Part shown: positions 25,736-36,929 of the stretch, piece after piece
How positions within the stretch are numbered: the stretch's first letter is position 1
Layout: every line of letters begins with the position of its first letter
From: Vulcanimicrobiota bacterium
Lineage (GTDB): Bacteria > Vulcanimicrobiota > Vulcanimicrobiia > Vulcanimicrobiales > Vulcanimicrobiaceae
Assembly (NCBI GenBank): GCA_003140855.1
Contig: PLLF01000031.1
Span: 16,538 to 68,353, forward strand
Length of the DNA: 51,816 nucleotides
Reading direction: 5' to 3'
Notes under the pieces: generated by a model
The model's database searches: none
Told to the model about the DNA's origin: nothing
What the model saw: the letters and a program-made list of their open reading frames with translations, nothing else
Position numbers and translations under genes: made by a program

Positions 25736-26277
25736 TGGCAAATCAAAAACTCGCCCGGCGGTATGCGACGGCGGTCTTCCAACTTGCCTCCGAACAAAAA
25801 GCGGTTGGGCAAGTCGGCAGCGAGCTGCGCATCCTTAGCGACGCGATCGAAGACAATCAAAGCGCGTTGAATTTTTTCTTGTCGCCGGTCGTCAATCGCG
25901 GCGAGAAAGAAAGCACAGTCGTTGCAGCATTTAACGGGAAAGCTCACCCTGTCGCGCTGCATACGATGCTGCTGCTCGTACGCAAGCGCCGTGAAGGGCT
26001 GCTGCGCGAGATCGTCCGCGAGTACGGCACGCTGGAGATGGGGGCGCGCGGCTTGGACGCGCTGACGATAACGTCGGCTAAAGCACTGGAAGCTGCGGAA
26101 CTGCATAAGGTCGTTGCGCAGCTCGAGAAAATCTACGGCAAGAAATTTGAGGTCACCCAGCGCGTTCAGCCCGATCTGATAGCCGGCTTGCGCATTTTCA
26201 TGGGCGACCGCCGCGTCGACGGATCGGTCGAAGGGCGCTTTCAGGAATTAGCTCGCACACTGTTCGCTAGGAATTAG
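25735..26277 (+). CDS. atpH: ATP synthase F1 subunit delta
   Basis: Connects the peripheral stalk to the top of F1 (OSCP-type). The 180-residue protein begins [18 protein letters not shown], the hallmark of the family, and ends with the conserved [27 protein letters not shown] block. The frame is open upstream inside the b' gene, but ATG at 25735, overlapping the previous stop by one base, matches the family start. Confidence 0.93.
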   Translation: MANQKLARRYATAVFQLASEQKAVGQVGSELRILSDAIEDNQSALNFFLSPVVNRGEKESTVVAAFNGKAHPVALHTMLLLVRKRREGLLREIVREYGTLEMGARGLDALTITSAKALEAAELHKVVAQLEKIYGKKFEVTQRVQPDLIAGLRIFMGDRRVDGSVEGRFQELARTLFARN

Positions 26278-26279
26278 GA

Positions 26280-27779
26280 ATGATCAACGCAGACGAAATT
26301 GCCGGTATTTTAAAACAGCAGATCGCGACCTTTACGGCGGGCGTCCAAGAGGACGAAGTAGGCACCGTCATCGAGGTCGGTGCGAACTTGGCGCGCGTCT
26401 ATGGACTGCGCAGCGTACGCGCTTCGGAACTCGTCGAGTTCGCCAACGGCCTGCAAGGCGTTGCGCTGAACCTTGAAGAGGATAACGTCGGCGTCGTGAT
26501 CCTGGGATCCGACGAAGGCATCAAGGAGGGCGACAAGGTCCGCCGCACCGGCCGCATTGCGTCGGTTCCCGTAGGCGAGGCGCTGCTCGGCCGCGTCGTC
26601 GACCCGCTCGGCAAGCCGGTCGACGGCAAAGGGCCGATCGGAGTAAAAAAATTCCGCACGATTGAAAACGTCGCACCCAGCGTCGTTGCGCGCCAGCCGG
26701 TCAAGCAGCCGCTGCAAACGGGCGTGCGCGCGATCGATGCGCTCATTCCGATTGGCCGGGGGCAGCGCGAGCTGATCATCGGCGATCGCAGCACCGGCAA
26801 AACGGCGATCGTCGTCGATACGATCATTAACCAGAAGGGCAAAGGCGTCTTCTGCATTTACGTGGCGATCGGTCAGAAGAACTCGACGGTCGCCGCGCTC
26901 GCGCAACTGCTGGAGCAAAAAGGCGCGATGGAATATACGACGATCGTGACCGTGGGGCCGTCGGAGGCGGCCGCGCTGCGCTGGATCGCTCCGTTCGCGG
27001 GCTGCGCGATGGGCGAAGAACTGATGTATCAGAACAAGGACGTGCTGATCGTGTACGACGATCTGACCAAGCACGCGCAGTCCTATCGCGAGATGTCGCT
27101 GCTGCTGCGCCGTCCGCCGGGCCGCGAAGCGTACCCGGGCGACATTTTCTTCCTGCACTCGCGGCTGCTCGAACGCGCGGCTAAACTCTCCGACGAAATG
27201 GGCGGCGGTTCGTTGACGGCGCTTCCGATCATCGAAACGCAGGCGGGAGATTTTGCGGCGTACATCCCGACCAACGTTATCTCGATCACCGACGGACAGA
27301 TCTATCTCACGCCGCAGCTGTTTTTCCAAGGGATCCGCCCCGCCGTGGACATCGGACTCTCGGTTTCACGCGTCGGCGGATCGGCTCAGATCAAAGCGAT
27401 GAAGAGCGTCGCCGGCCAGCTGAAACTCGAGCTCGCGCAGTACCGCGACCTGGCCGCTTTCGCCAAACTCGCCAGCGACTTGGATAGAGCCACCCAAATG
27501 CAATTGCTGCGCGGCGAAAAGCTCACCGAGCTCCTCAAACAGCCGCAGTACCAGCCGATGGCGGTCGAAGATCAAGTCGCGGTTCTCTATGGCGCGACCA
27601 AGGGATTCGTCAACGACATCCCGACACCGCGCCTGCAAGACTGGCTGCGCGGATTCGTGGCCTTTTTGCACGATAAGCATCCCGATATTGCAACGGCAAT
27701 CGCCCAGAGCGGGCAACTCGCCGACGACACAACAAAAAAACTCGACGCGGCGCTCGCGGAGTTCAACAAGAGCTTCTGA
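26280..27779 (+). CDS. atpA: ATP synthase F1 subunit alpha
   Basis: Regulatory nucleotide-binding subunit of the F1 hexamer. The 499-residue protein has an N-terminal beta-barrel, the P-loop GDRSTGKT, the [31 protein letters not shown] region and ends with the helical bundle. Length is normal. It starts two bases after atpH. The 118 bases downstream before atpG contain a dispersed repeat, unlike the tight joints elsewhere in the operon. Confidence 0.98.
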   Translation: MINADEIAGILKQQIATFTAGVQEDEVGTVIEVGANLARVYGLRSVRASELVEFANGLQGVALNLEEDNVGVVILGSDEGIKEGDKVRRTGRIASVPVGEALLGRVVDPLGKPVDGKGPIGVKKFRTIENVAPSVVARQPVKQPLQTGVRAIDALIPIGRGQRELIIGDRSTGKTAIVVDTIINQKGKGVFCIYVAIGQKNSTVAALAQLLEQKGAMEYTTIVTVGPSEAAALRWIAPFAGCAMGEELMYQNKDVLIVYDDLTKHAQSYREMSLLLRRPPGREAYPGDIFFLHSRLLERAAKLSDEMGGGSLTALPIIETQAGDFAAYIPTNVISITDGQIYLTPQLFFQGIRPAVDIGLSVSRVGGSAQIKAMKSVAGQLKLELAQYRDLAAFAKLASDLDRATQMQLLRGEKLTELLKQPQYQPMAVEDQVAVLYGATKGFVNDIPTPRLQDWLRGFVAFLHDKHPDIATAIAQSGQLADDTTKKLDAALAEFNKSF

Positions 27780-27792
27780 TGCGCGGCACTAC

Positions 27793-27869
27793 GTTTAAAA
27801 GGCAAATCCGCGCTGCGCGCTGCTCGCCCCCCGCCGGCAGAGCCGTCGGGGCCCCCTGCCTTCGGCCCC
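27793..27869 (-). repeat. Dispersed intergenic repeat, copy A (between atpA and atpG)
   Basis: Read on the minus strand this stretch matches the one at 36715-36802. Both begin GGGCCGAAGGC followed by a G-run and CCC, and both end AGCGCGCAGCGCGGAT, two variable bases, GCCT, one variable base, TTAAAC. The centre differs between copies but each folds. Here plus-strand bases 27829-27851 form a hairpin of CCCCG and CGGC stems with an AGA loop. It interrupts the ATP synthase operon between alpha and gamma without touching either frame. The effect on gamma expression is unknown. Confidence 0.7.
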
Positions 27870-27897
27870 CCTGCATGGCAAGAGGGAGCGCTCGGTA

Positions 27898-30229
<2,332 letters not shown>

Positions 30230-30230
<1 letters not shown>

Positions 30231-30598
30231 TGACGGTTCCGTTCAAGCTCGTTACGCCGGCGAAGTTGATTTTCGAAGGCGATGCCGAGCTGGTGATCGC
30301 CGTCACGACCGAAGGCGAGGAAGGCATCATGCCGCGCCACGCGCCGTTTTTAGCGGCGCTCAAACCAGGCGTTTTGCGCGCCAACATCGTGGAGAACGGC
30401 GCCGCACGGCGGCTCGAACTGGCGACGGGCGAAGGTTTTATGCAAGCGCTTCCGGACCGCGTGACCGTTTTGGTCGACGAAGCGGTGACTTTTGAAGACG
30501 TTGACGTCGCAGCAACTCGCGCACAGCTCGCAGAAACGACCGATCCGGCGATCGCGGACTTTGCGCGCGCCAAACTGCGGCTTACCGGACACCACTAG
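30230..30598 (+). CDS. atpC: ATP synthase F1 subunit epsilon
   Basis: Small rotor subunit that can inhibit ATP hydrolysis. The 122-residue protein has an N-terminal beta-sandwich (PFKLVTPAKLIFEGDAELV, GEEGIMPRHAPFLAALKPG) and a short C-terminal helical part (AQLAETTDPAIADFARAKLRL), slightly shorter than the E. coli two-helix arm. ATG overlaps the beta stop (TGATG). It ends the ATP synthase genes. Confidence 0.93.
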
Positions 30599-30616
30599 CC
30601 GCACGGCGAAAACGTC

Positions 30617-31117
30617 TTGGTGGCGCATACTCCGGGCTGGACGAAATTAGCCGGGCCTGCGCTGGAGCTCGCGGCTCTGGCGTTTTGTTCGTTTGCCATG
30701 GAATTAGCTTCCGGAACTGCGGCCAAAGCCGCGCCGGAACGCCAAACCGCGCCCCCCGCGCCTATTCCCGAACCTGCACCCGCGCCGGCCCGCCCCCTGC
30801 GTGAGGCTTGGGAAATGCGCCCGCACGATTTTCTTTCGGAGATCGCGGACGACGGCGCCAATCATTACCGCGCCTCCGATACCGGCGTCGAACTCGTCGC
30901 CGGTTTGTATTCCGATGGCCGCATTCGTTTGGCCGATCAGAACGGACGGCGTTTCGCCGGTGCGCTCATCGGCGGTCACGCGGATCTGCTCGAACTGCAG
31001 CGCAACGAGTGGAGCGAAGTGTTTTTGCGCGTCACGCCGACCGGCCGAATGCAGCTCGAACTGCGCGGCGGTCCATACGATTCACACGTGCTTACTTGCG
31101 AGCCGCTGCAAGAATGA
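30617..31117 (+). CDS. Unknown protein with N-terminal hydrophobic segment and Pro/Ala linker
   Basis: A 166-residue protein with one hydrophobic segment (ALELAALAFCSFAMELA, about residues 15-31), a proline/alanine-rich linker (about 36-60) and a C-terminal globular part with a beta-strand pattern (YSDGRIRLADQNGRRFAGALIGGHADLLEL...MQLELRGGPYDSHVL). TTG at 30617 or the adjacent GTG at 30620 starts it. No family is recognised. It lies between atpC and murA, where Firmicutes carry small membrane or secreted proteins (ywzB, ywmB), but I see no sequence match to those. Its stop overlaps the murA ATG. Confidence 0.65.
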   Translation: MVAHTPGWTKLAGPALELAALAFCSFAMELASGTAAKAAPERQTAPPAPIPEPAPAPARPLREAWEMRPHDFLSEIADDGANHYRASDTGVELVAGLYSDGRIRLADQNGRRFAGALIGGHADLLELQRNEWSEVFLRVTPTGRMQLELRGGPYDSHVLTCEPLQE

Positions 31118-32475
31118 ATACTTTAGACCGGCTTGAGACGACACTGCGAGTGCGCGGCGGTTCGCAGCTCGAAGGTTCGATAGCGACGCACGGCGCGAAA
31201 AATGCGGCGCTGCCGATCATGGCTGCGGCGCTGTTGGCGAAAGGTAAAGTAACGCTGCACCGCGTGCCGCGCATCACCGACGTTTCCGTGATGTGGTCGC
31301 TGCTGGAAGCGTTGGGCGCGCGCTTGCGTAACGAAGGCGAAGGCAGCGTAACGATCGATGCGGCCAACGTGGCTTCGCATTGCGCACCGTACACGCTCGT
31401 TCGTAAACTCGCGGCTTCATTCGATCTCGTCGGCCCGTTACTGGGTCGCTTCGGCCGTGCGGAGGTGCCGCTGCCCGGCGGCTGCGTGCTGGGCACGCGC
31501 GCGACGGACATGCACGAGCAGGCATTCTTGGCCCTGGGCTGCGACGTGAAAAACCAACGCGGCTATTTCATCGCCACCGCTAAGAAACGCCGCTTGCAGG
31601 GCGCCGACATCGAATTTCGCACGCCCAGCGTCGGCGCGACGAAAAATGCGATGCTCGCAGCTGTCGTCGCTGAGGGCACGACCACGGTAAGAAACGCGGC
31701 GATGGAACCTGAGGTCGTCGACCTCGCGAACTTCTTGGTCGCTATGGGTGCGAAGATTGGCGGCATCGGTTCCGATACGCTGGTGATCGAAGGGGTCAAC
31801 GAGCTGCACGGCGTCGAGTACGAAATCATTCCCGATCGAATCGTCACGGGAACGCTGCTGCTGTGCGGCGCGAGCACGCGCGGCGACGTGACGGTGAAAC
31901 AGTGTCGGCCGGATCACCTGTCGGCGTTGAGTTTGAAACTGCAAGAATGCGGCGCCGCCGTTACCAGCGGCGACGACTGGATTCGCGTGGACGCAGGCCG
32001 CATTACCGGCGGCACGGACATTTTGACCGCGCCGTTTCCGGGTTTTCCGACCGACTTGCAGCCGCAGATGGTGTCGTTTTTGTGCACGGCTCCGGGGAAC
32101 AGCATCGTCGAAGAGTCGATCTTTAACGCGCGTTTTTCATACGTGAACGAACTCGCCCGCATGGGTGCCGAAGTGCGCGTTTCGATGGAAAGCAACACCG
32201 CCGTGGTCAAAGGCGGGACGCCGATGTCCGGCGCGCCGGTCGAAGCTCCCGACATTCGCGCGGGTGCGGCGCTCGTCGTGGCGGGGCTGGCCGCGCAAGG
32301 AGAAACCGAGATTATCGGATTGGAATACATCGATCGTGGCTACGAAAGGCTCGAAGAAATGCTCTCGAGTTTGGGCGGGCAGGTTCAGCGATCGAGCGGT
32401 ATCACGCCGCTGGCCGAACCAACCGGACTTTTCGAGACAAGCGCGTATCCTAGAACACGCGCGCGAGCTCAGTAA
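31114..32475 (+). CDS. murA: UDP-N-acetylglucosamine 1-carboxyvinyltransferase
   Basis: First committed step of peptidoglycan synthesis: adds enolpyruvate from PEP to UDP-GlcNAc. The 453-residue EPT-fold protein has the HGAKNAALPIMAAALLA motif (conserved Lys-Asn). The catalytic loop LPGGCVLGTR contains the fosfomycin-target cysteine (C124), so fosfomycin resistance by Cys-to-Asp change is not expected. ATG at 31114 overlaps the preceding stop (ATGA). The long frame extending upstream is inside the previous gene and is not used. Confidence 0.96.
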   Translation: MNTLDRLETTLRVRGGSQLEGSIATHGAKNAALPIMAAALLAKGKVTLHRVPRITDVSVMWSLLEALGARLRNEGEGSVTIDAANVASHCAPYTLVRKLAASFDLVGPLLGRFGRAEVPLPGGCVLGTRATDMHEQAFLALGCDVKNQRGYFIATAKKRRLQGADIEFRTPSVGATKNAMLAAVVAEGTTTVRNAAMEPEVVDLANFLVAMGAKIGGIGSDTLVIEGVNELHGVEYEIIPDRIVTGTLLLCGASTRGDVTVKQCRPDHLSALSLKLQECGAAVTSGDDWIRVDAGRITGGTDILTAPFPGFPTDLQPQMVSFLCTAPGNSIVEESIFNARFSYVNELARMGAEVRVSMESNTAVVKGGTPMSGAPVEAPDIRAGAALVVAGLAAQGETEIIGLEYIDRGYERLEEMLSSLGGQVQRSSGITPLAEPTGLFETSAYPRTRARAQ

Positions 32476-32485
32476 CAGTCTCTAA

Positions 32486-33481
<996 letters not shown>

Positions 33482-33486
33482 GTCCT

Positions 33487-33492
33487 GGGAGG
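33487..33492 (+). promoter_or_regulatory. Ribosome-binding site that fixes the tsaC start
   Basis: GGGAGG lies five bases before an ACG codon at 33498, in frame with the threonylcarbamoyl-AMP synthase coding sequence. No ATG, GTG or TTG occurs in that frame between the stop at 33417-33419 and codon 33720, which would remove about a third of the protein. The site therefore points to ACG as the initiation codon, or to a T-to-C change in the assembled sequence. Confidence 0.65.
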
Positions 33493-33497
33493 TTCTC

Positions 33498-34142
33498 ACG
33501 CCTGATACGATCGACGCGCGAACGGAACCGCTCGAGCGGGTCGTCGAAGCGGTCGCGCGCGTCGTCCAGCACGGCGGCACCGTCATTTTTCCGACGGACA
33601 CGGTCTATGGAATTGGCTGCGATCCGTTCGATCTCGATGCGATCGCGCGTATCTACGGTGCCAAGCATCGCCCCGCGCACAAACCGCTGTCGCTGCACCT
33701 TGCCACCGTCACCGAATTTTTGGAGTACGTGCGCGACCAGCGCGAAGTGACAGCCGCCGCGCGGCGGCTGCTGCCGGGACCGGTGACGATCATCATGCGC
33801 CGTCCGTCTTTCATCGACCGCGAGATGAGCGCCGACTTGCCGACGCTGGGATTCCGCGTGCCCGGCGACGCGCTCTGCACCGCAATTCTCGAGCGGTGCG
33901 GTCCGTTGGCCGCAACCAGCGCAAACGCGAGCGGCGAGCAGCCGTACTTTGGGGCGGGCGATTCGAGCGCGCTGCCGCAGGCCGATCTGTTCGTTGAAAA
34001 TGGGCCAACCAAGTACGGACGCGAATCGAGCGTCATCGATTTCAGTGGTCCGCAGCCGGTTCTTCTGCGCGAGGGGGTTGTTCCGTACGAGCGCCTAAGC
34101 GAGCTGGTTGGACCGCTCGTACGTTATCGAGTCGCGACATGA
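33498..34142 (+). CDS. tsaC: Threonylcarbamoyl-AMP synthase (Sua5/YciO/YrdC family), apparent ACG start
   Basis: Makes threonylcarbamoyl-AMP from threonine, bicarbonate and ATP for the universal t6A37 modification of ANN-decoding tRNAs. The 214-residue frame has GGTVIFPTDTVYGIGCD, the lysine/arginine site AKHRPAHKPLSLH, LPGPVTIIMRR and the LAATSANASGE motif, so the domain is complete only if translation begins near 33498. The first conventional start, TTG 33720, would delete the first two motifs. ACG at 33498 has a good ribosome-binding site at the right distance. Its end overlaps the next gene (ATGA). In Bacillus the homologue (ywlC) is in the same rpiB-glyA neighbourhood. Confidence 0.85.
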   Translation, partial: TPDTIDARTEPLERVVEAVARVVQHGGTVIFPTDTVYGIGCDPFDLDAIARIYGAKHRPAHKPLSLHLATVTEFLEYVRDQREVTAAARRLLPGPVTIIMRRPSFIDREMSADLPTLGFRVPGDALCTAILERCGPLAATSANASGEQPYFGAGDSSALPQADLFVENGPTKYGRESSVIDFSGPQPVLLREGVVPYERLSELVGPLVRYRVAT

Positions 34143-34627
34143 ATATGATGAAAAAAGTGCTCTTGGTGCTGAGCGTCGTGCTCCTAGCGGCGGCGCCGCC
34201 GCCGCGTGCAGTCGCGGGCTTCAATTTCAGCGACTGGCAGGTCAGCACCGGCGAACTCGATTGGAATTACCAAACGGGCGCGTTTACCACGCCCGGGCAC
34301 GTGCGGCTTCAGCGGCCCGGGAGCGAGATCCAAGCCGATCGCGCTACCGGCAATACGAAATCGAAACAGGCCTACCTGACCGGAAATGTATGGCTCCACG
34401 ATCAGAACGGCGTGCTCACCAACTTCGGCGGCGGAGCCGTCGGCGGATCCAAACCCGCGACGCTGACATGCGACACGCTGCAGATCGACGGCGTTACAAA
34501 AATCTACACGGCCACCGGCCACGTGCATTTTACGCAGGGCGGCAGTTTCGTCACGGCGGATCGCGCGATCATGAACGGCTTCACGCACGATCTGCATCTC
34601 TACGGAAACGTGACGCTGCACCAATGA
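34139..34627 (+). CDS. OstA/LptA-like periplasmic protein (first paralogue)
   Basis: A 162-residue protein with a signal peptide (MMKKVLLVLSVVLLAAA, probably cleaved after AVA) followed by repeating beta-strand units of the OstA/LptA beta-jellyroll type: GHVRLQRPGSEIQADRATGNTKSKQAYLTGNVWLHD and IYTATGHVHFTQGGSFVTADRAIMNG. LptA bridges the periplasm to carry LPS to the outer membrane; LptC-like or storage roles are alternatives. It overlaps tsaC and the second paralogue by four bases each. Confidence 0.8.
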   Translation: MNMMKKVLLVLSVVLLAAAPPPRAVAGFNFSDWQVSTGELDWNYQTGAFTTPGHVRLQRPGSEIQADRATGNTKSKQAYLTGNVWLHDQNGVLTNFGGGAVGGSKPATLTCDTLQIDGVTKIYTATGHVHFTQGGSFVTADRAIMNGFTHDLHLYGNVTLHQ

Positions 34628-35289
34628 TCGTACGACGCGCCGCCGCGGTTTTCGTGATGCTGCTCGCGGCGGCGAGCGGCTCCTTTGCAAGCGCGACGCC
34701 CAAAAAGAGCGCACCCCCTGCGAAAGCTTCGGCAGCGGTGGGAGCCTGGACGCTGAAGACGACCGAGCTGCAGGCAAATTTAAAGACGGGCGACTTTAAA
34801 GCGCCCAAACACGTAACGATGACGCGCGAAGACGGCTCGGTCGTAGAAGCGGATAACGCAACCGGCAATTACAAGCACAAGCGCGCGATTCTTTCCGGGC
34901 ACGTCAGCATACACGACGCCAGCGGAACGTTCGGATTGAAGAGCGCGCAAGCAGTACATCGCGATCCCGCGACACTGACCGCCGACAAAGTCGCGCTGAA
35001 CGACACGACGCATTTGTATGACGCGAAGGGCAGCGTCCATTACGCGCAGGGGCAGACCACGGCCGACGCCGATATAGCTCACCTCAACGACGTAACGCAC
35101 CGCCTCGACCTTTCGGGAAAAATTCATGTCGTTCAAGGTGACCGGACGCTGGACGCGGCGACGGCCACCTACAACACGGCGACGGGCGACGGCGAAGCCG
35201 ACGGCAACGCGATGATGACGTTCCCGGGCGCGCCGATCGCGATCGCAACGCCGAAACCGATTACTCTGCGCGGTCCGAAGATTCCGTAG
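34624..35289 (+). CDS. OstA/LptA-like periplasmic protein (second paralogue)
   Basis: A 221-residue protein with an N-terminal signal (AAAVFVMLLAAASGSFASA), a short Lys/Pro/Ala stretch and OstA-type strand repeats: WTLKTTELQANLKTGDFKAPKHV, VVEADNATGNYKHKRAILSGHV, and TADKVALNDTTHLYDAKGSVHYAQG. The first of these aligns closely with WQVSTGELDWNYQTGAFTTP in the upstream gene, so the pair arose by tandem duplication. Probably periplasmic, in LPS export. It ends two bases before the rarA GTG. Confidence 0.8.
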   Translation: MIVRRAAAVFVMLLAAASGSFASATPKKSAPPAKASAAVGAWTLKTTELQANLKTGDFKAPKHVTMTREDGSVVEADNATGNYKHKRAILSGHVSIHDASGTFGLKSAQAVHRDPATLTADKVALNDTTHLYDAKGSVHYAQGQTTADADIAHLNDVTHRLDLSGKIHVVQGDRTLDAATATYNTATGDGEADGNAMMTFPGAPIAIATPKPITLRGPKIP

Positions 35290-35291
35290 CC

Positions 35292-36626
35292 GTGGATCCG
35301 AGTCTGTTCGGCTCGGCCGGCAGCGCTCCACTGGCCGCGCGCATGCGTCCGCGCACGCTGGACGAGTTCGTCGGACAAGAACAGATCGTCGGCGAAGGCC
35401 GCGCGCTGCGCCGCGCGATCGAAAACGACACCGTACCGTCGCTGATTTTTTGGGGACCGCCGGGAACCGGCAAAACGACGCTCGCTGAGATCATCGCCAA
35501 CGTAACAGGCGCGCATTTCAGTTCTTTGTCGGCAGTGAGTGCCGGCGTCGCCGACTTACGCAGAGTCGTAGCCGAGGCGCAGCAGCGCCGCGCGCTCGGA
35601 AAACGCACCGTGCTGTTCGTCGATGAAATTCATCGCTTTAACAAAGCGCAGCAGGACGCGGTGCTGCCGTACGTCGAGGACGGCACGATCACGCTGATCG
35701 GCGCCACCACCGAGAATCCGTCGTTTGAAGTGATCTCGGCGCTGCTGTCGCGCTCGCGCGTCTTCGTGCTCAAGGCGCTAACCGACGAACAAGTCGGCAC
35801 GATCGTCGATCGTGCGCTGATCGATCCGGAACGCGGTCTCGGCGCGCAGTCGATCGTTTTAGAACCGGACGCGCGCGCGGCGCTCGTTTCGCTTGCAAAC
35901 GGCGACGCGCGCGTCGCATTGAGCACGCTCGAATTTGCGGTCAACGCGGCTCCCGGAACGGAAACCGAAACGCCCGTCATTACTGCAGCGCTGGTCGCGG
36001 ACGCCATGCAACGCCGCGCCGTAAGCTACGACAAAGGCGGCGAGCAACATTACGATGTCATCAGCGCATTCATCAAGAGCATTCGCGGAAGCGATCCGGA
36101 TGCGGCGGTCTACTGGCTCGCGCGCATGCTCGACGCGGGCGAGGATGCGCTCTTCATCGCGCGGCGGCTCGTCATTCTCGCTTCCGAAGACGTCGGCTTG
36201 GCCGATTCGCGCGGGCTGTCGGTTGCGATGGCGGCGCAGCAAGCCGTGCATTTCGTCGGCATGCCCGAGGGCTTTTACCCGCTCGCGCATTGCACGCTCT
36301 ATCTTGCGACGGCACCCAAGAGCAACAGCGTCGGCCGCGCGTACAGCGCGGCACTGCAGGACGTCGAAGGAACGCGCAACGATCCGGTGCCGCTGCATCT
36401 GCGCAACGCGCCGACCGGACTGATGCGCGCGCTCGGCTATGGAAAGGAATACAAATACGCGCATGCGTCCGAAGAATATCAATCAAAAGAGGGCGATCTT
36501 CCGCCGTCGGAACGGTTGCAAAATTATCTGCCGGACAACATCGTCGATCGCTCTTACTTCAATCCGGGGACACAGGGCGAAGAATCTCGTTTTGTAGATT
36601 GGATAAAGAAACGCCGCAAAAATTGA
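35292..36626 (+). CDS. rarA: Replication-associated recombination protein A (RarA/MgsA)
   Basis: AAA+ ATPase acting at stalled replication forks. The 444-residue protein has MRPRTLDEFVGQEQIVGEG, Walker A WGPPGTGKTTLAEII, Walker B VLFVDEIHRFNKAQQDA, sensor 1 IGATTENPSFEV and the C-terminal RarA-specific region (YDVISAFIKSIRGSDPDAAVYWLARML, YPLAHCTLYLATAPKSN). The GTG start is two bases after the preceding gene. It is the last gene before the terminator region. Confidence 0.95.
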   Translation: MDPSLFGSAGSAPLAARMRPRTLDEFVGQEQIVGEGRALRRAIENDTVPSLIFWGPPGTGKTTLAEIIANVTGAHFSSLSAVSAGVADLRRVVAEAQQRRALGKRTVLFVDEIHRFNKAQQDAVLPYVEDGTITLIGATTENPSFEVISALLSRSRVFVLKALTDEQVGTIVDRALIDPERGLGAQSIVLEPDARAALVSLANGDARVALSTLEFAVNAAPGTETETPVITAALVADAMQRRAVSYDKGGEQHYDVISAFIKSIRGSDPDAAVYWLARMLDAGEDALFIARRLVILASEDVGLADSRGLSVAMAAQQAVHFVGMPEGFYPLAHCTLYLATAPKSNSVGRAYSAALQDVEGTRNDPVPLHLRNAPTGLMRALGYGKEYKYAHASEEYQSKEGDLPPSERLQNYLPDNIVDRSYFNPGTQGEESRFVDWIKKRRKN

Positions 36627-36714
36627 TGTTCGTTGCCCGGCGTGCGAAGCGGGTGCCGTTTCGGCGCAGGTCGTGTGAATTCAGCGGAGTCACGGATTCG
36701 GGCTACTTGCAGAT

Positions 36715-36802
36715 GGGCCGAAGGCCGGGGGGCCCGGCGCCCGTTCGACATGCTCAGGGCGACGGGGGCGCGAAGCGCGCAGCGCGGATGCGCCTGTTAA
36801 AC
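36715..36802 (+). repeat. Dispersed intergenic repeat, copy B, with REP-like core
   Basis: Same flanks as copy A (27793-27869, minus strand): GGGCCGAAGGC plus a G-run and CCC at the left, AGCGCGCAGCGCGGAT...GCCT.TTAAAC at the right. Between them bases 36743-36758 read GTTCGACATGCTCAGG, a variant of the widespread TTCGACAGGCTCAGG palindromic element seen in many bacterial genomes. The core can fold through CCCGT and ACGGG arms. Two copies with shared edges and different centres suggest a mobile or modular repeat. Confidence 0.7.
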
Positions 36803-36805
36803 TAA

Positions 36806-36856
36806 ACGGGAAAAAGAAAAGAGGGCCTGGCGTATCCAGACCCTCCTTTTTCCCGT
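36806..36856. terminator. Bidirectional intrinsic terminator after rarA
   Basis: GAGGGCCTGG (36821-36830), loop CGTAT and CCAGACCCTC (36836-36845) form a ten-base stem with one mismatch. On the plus strand it is followed by CTTTTT; on the minus strand the same hairpin is followed by TTTTCTTTTT. An outer perfect repeat, ACGGGAAAAA (36806-36815) with TTTTTCCCGT (36847-36856), extends the structure. It should end the rpiB-to-rarA transcript. Confidence 0.85.
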
Positions 36857-36929
36857 TGCTACTTCTCGGAGTGTGCAATGGAGCTTCGCACGAATAAAGG
36901 CTACATCCGAGTTCTGAGAATATCCTGAA

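Larger units (their letters stand above)
36627..36929. other. 303-base intergenic region between rarA and the cysteine desulfurase
   Basis: No convincing gene on either strand. From left to right it holds about 85 bases without visible structure, the dispersed repeat copy B (36715-36802) with a REP-like core, a strong bidirectional terminator (36806-36856) and about 70 bases that probably contain the promoter of the next operon. I could not identify -35 and -10 boxes there with confidence. Confidence 0.7.

Noticed and set aside
33720-34142. A shorter tsaC starting at TTG 33720.
   Set aside because: It would lack the nucleotide- and threonine-binding motifs found just upstream in the same frame, and has no ribosome-binding site.
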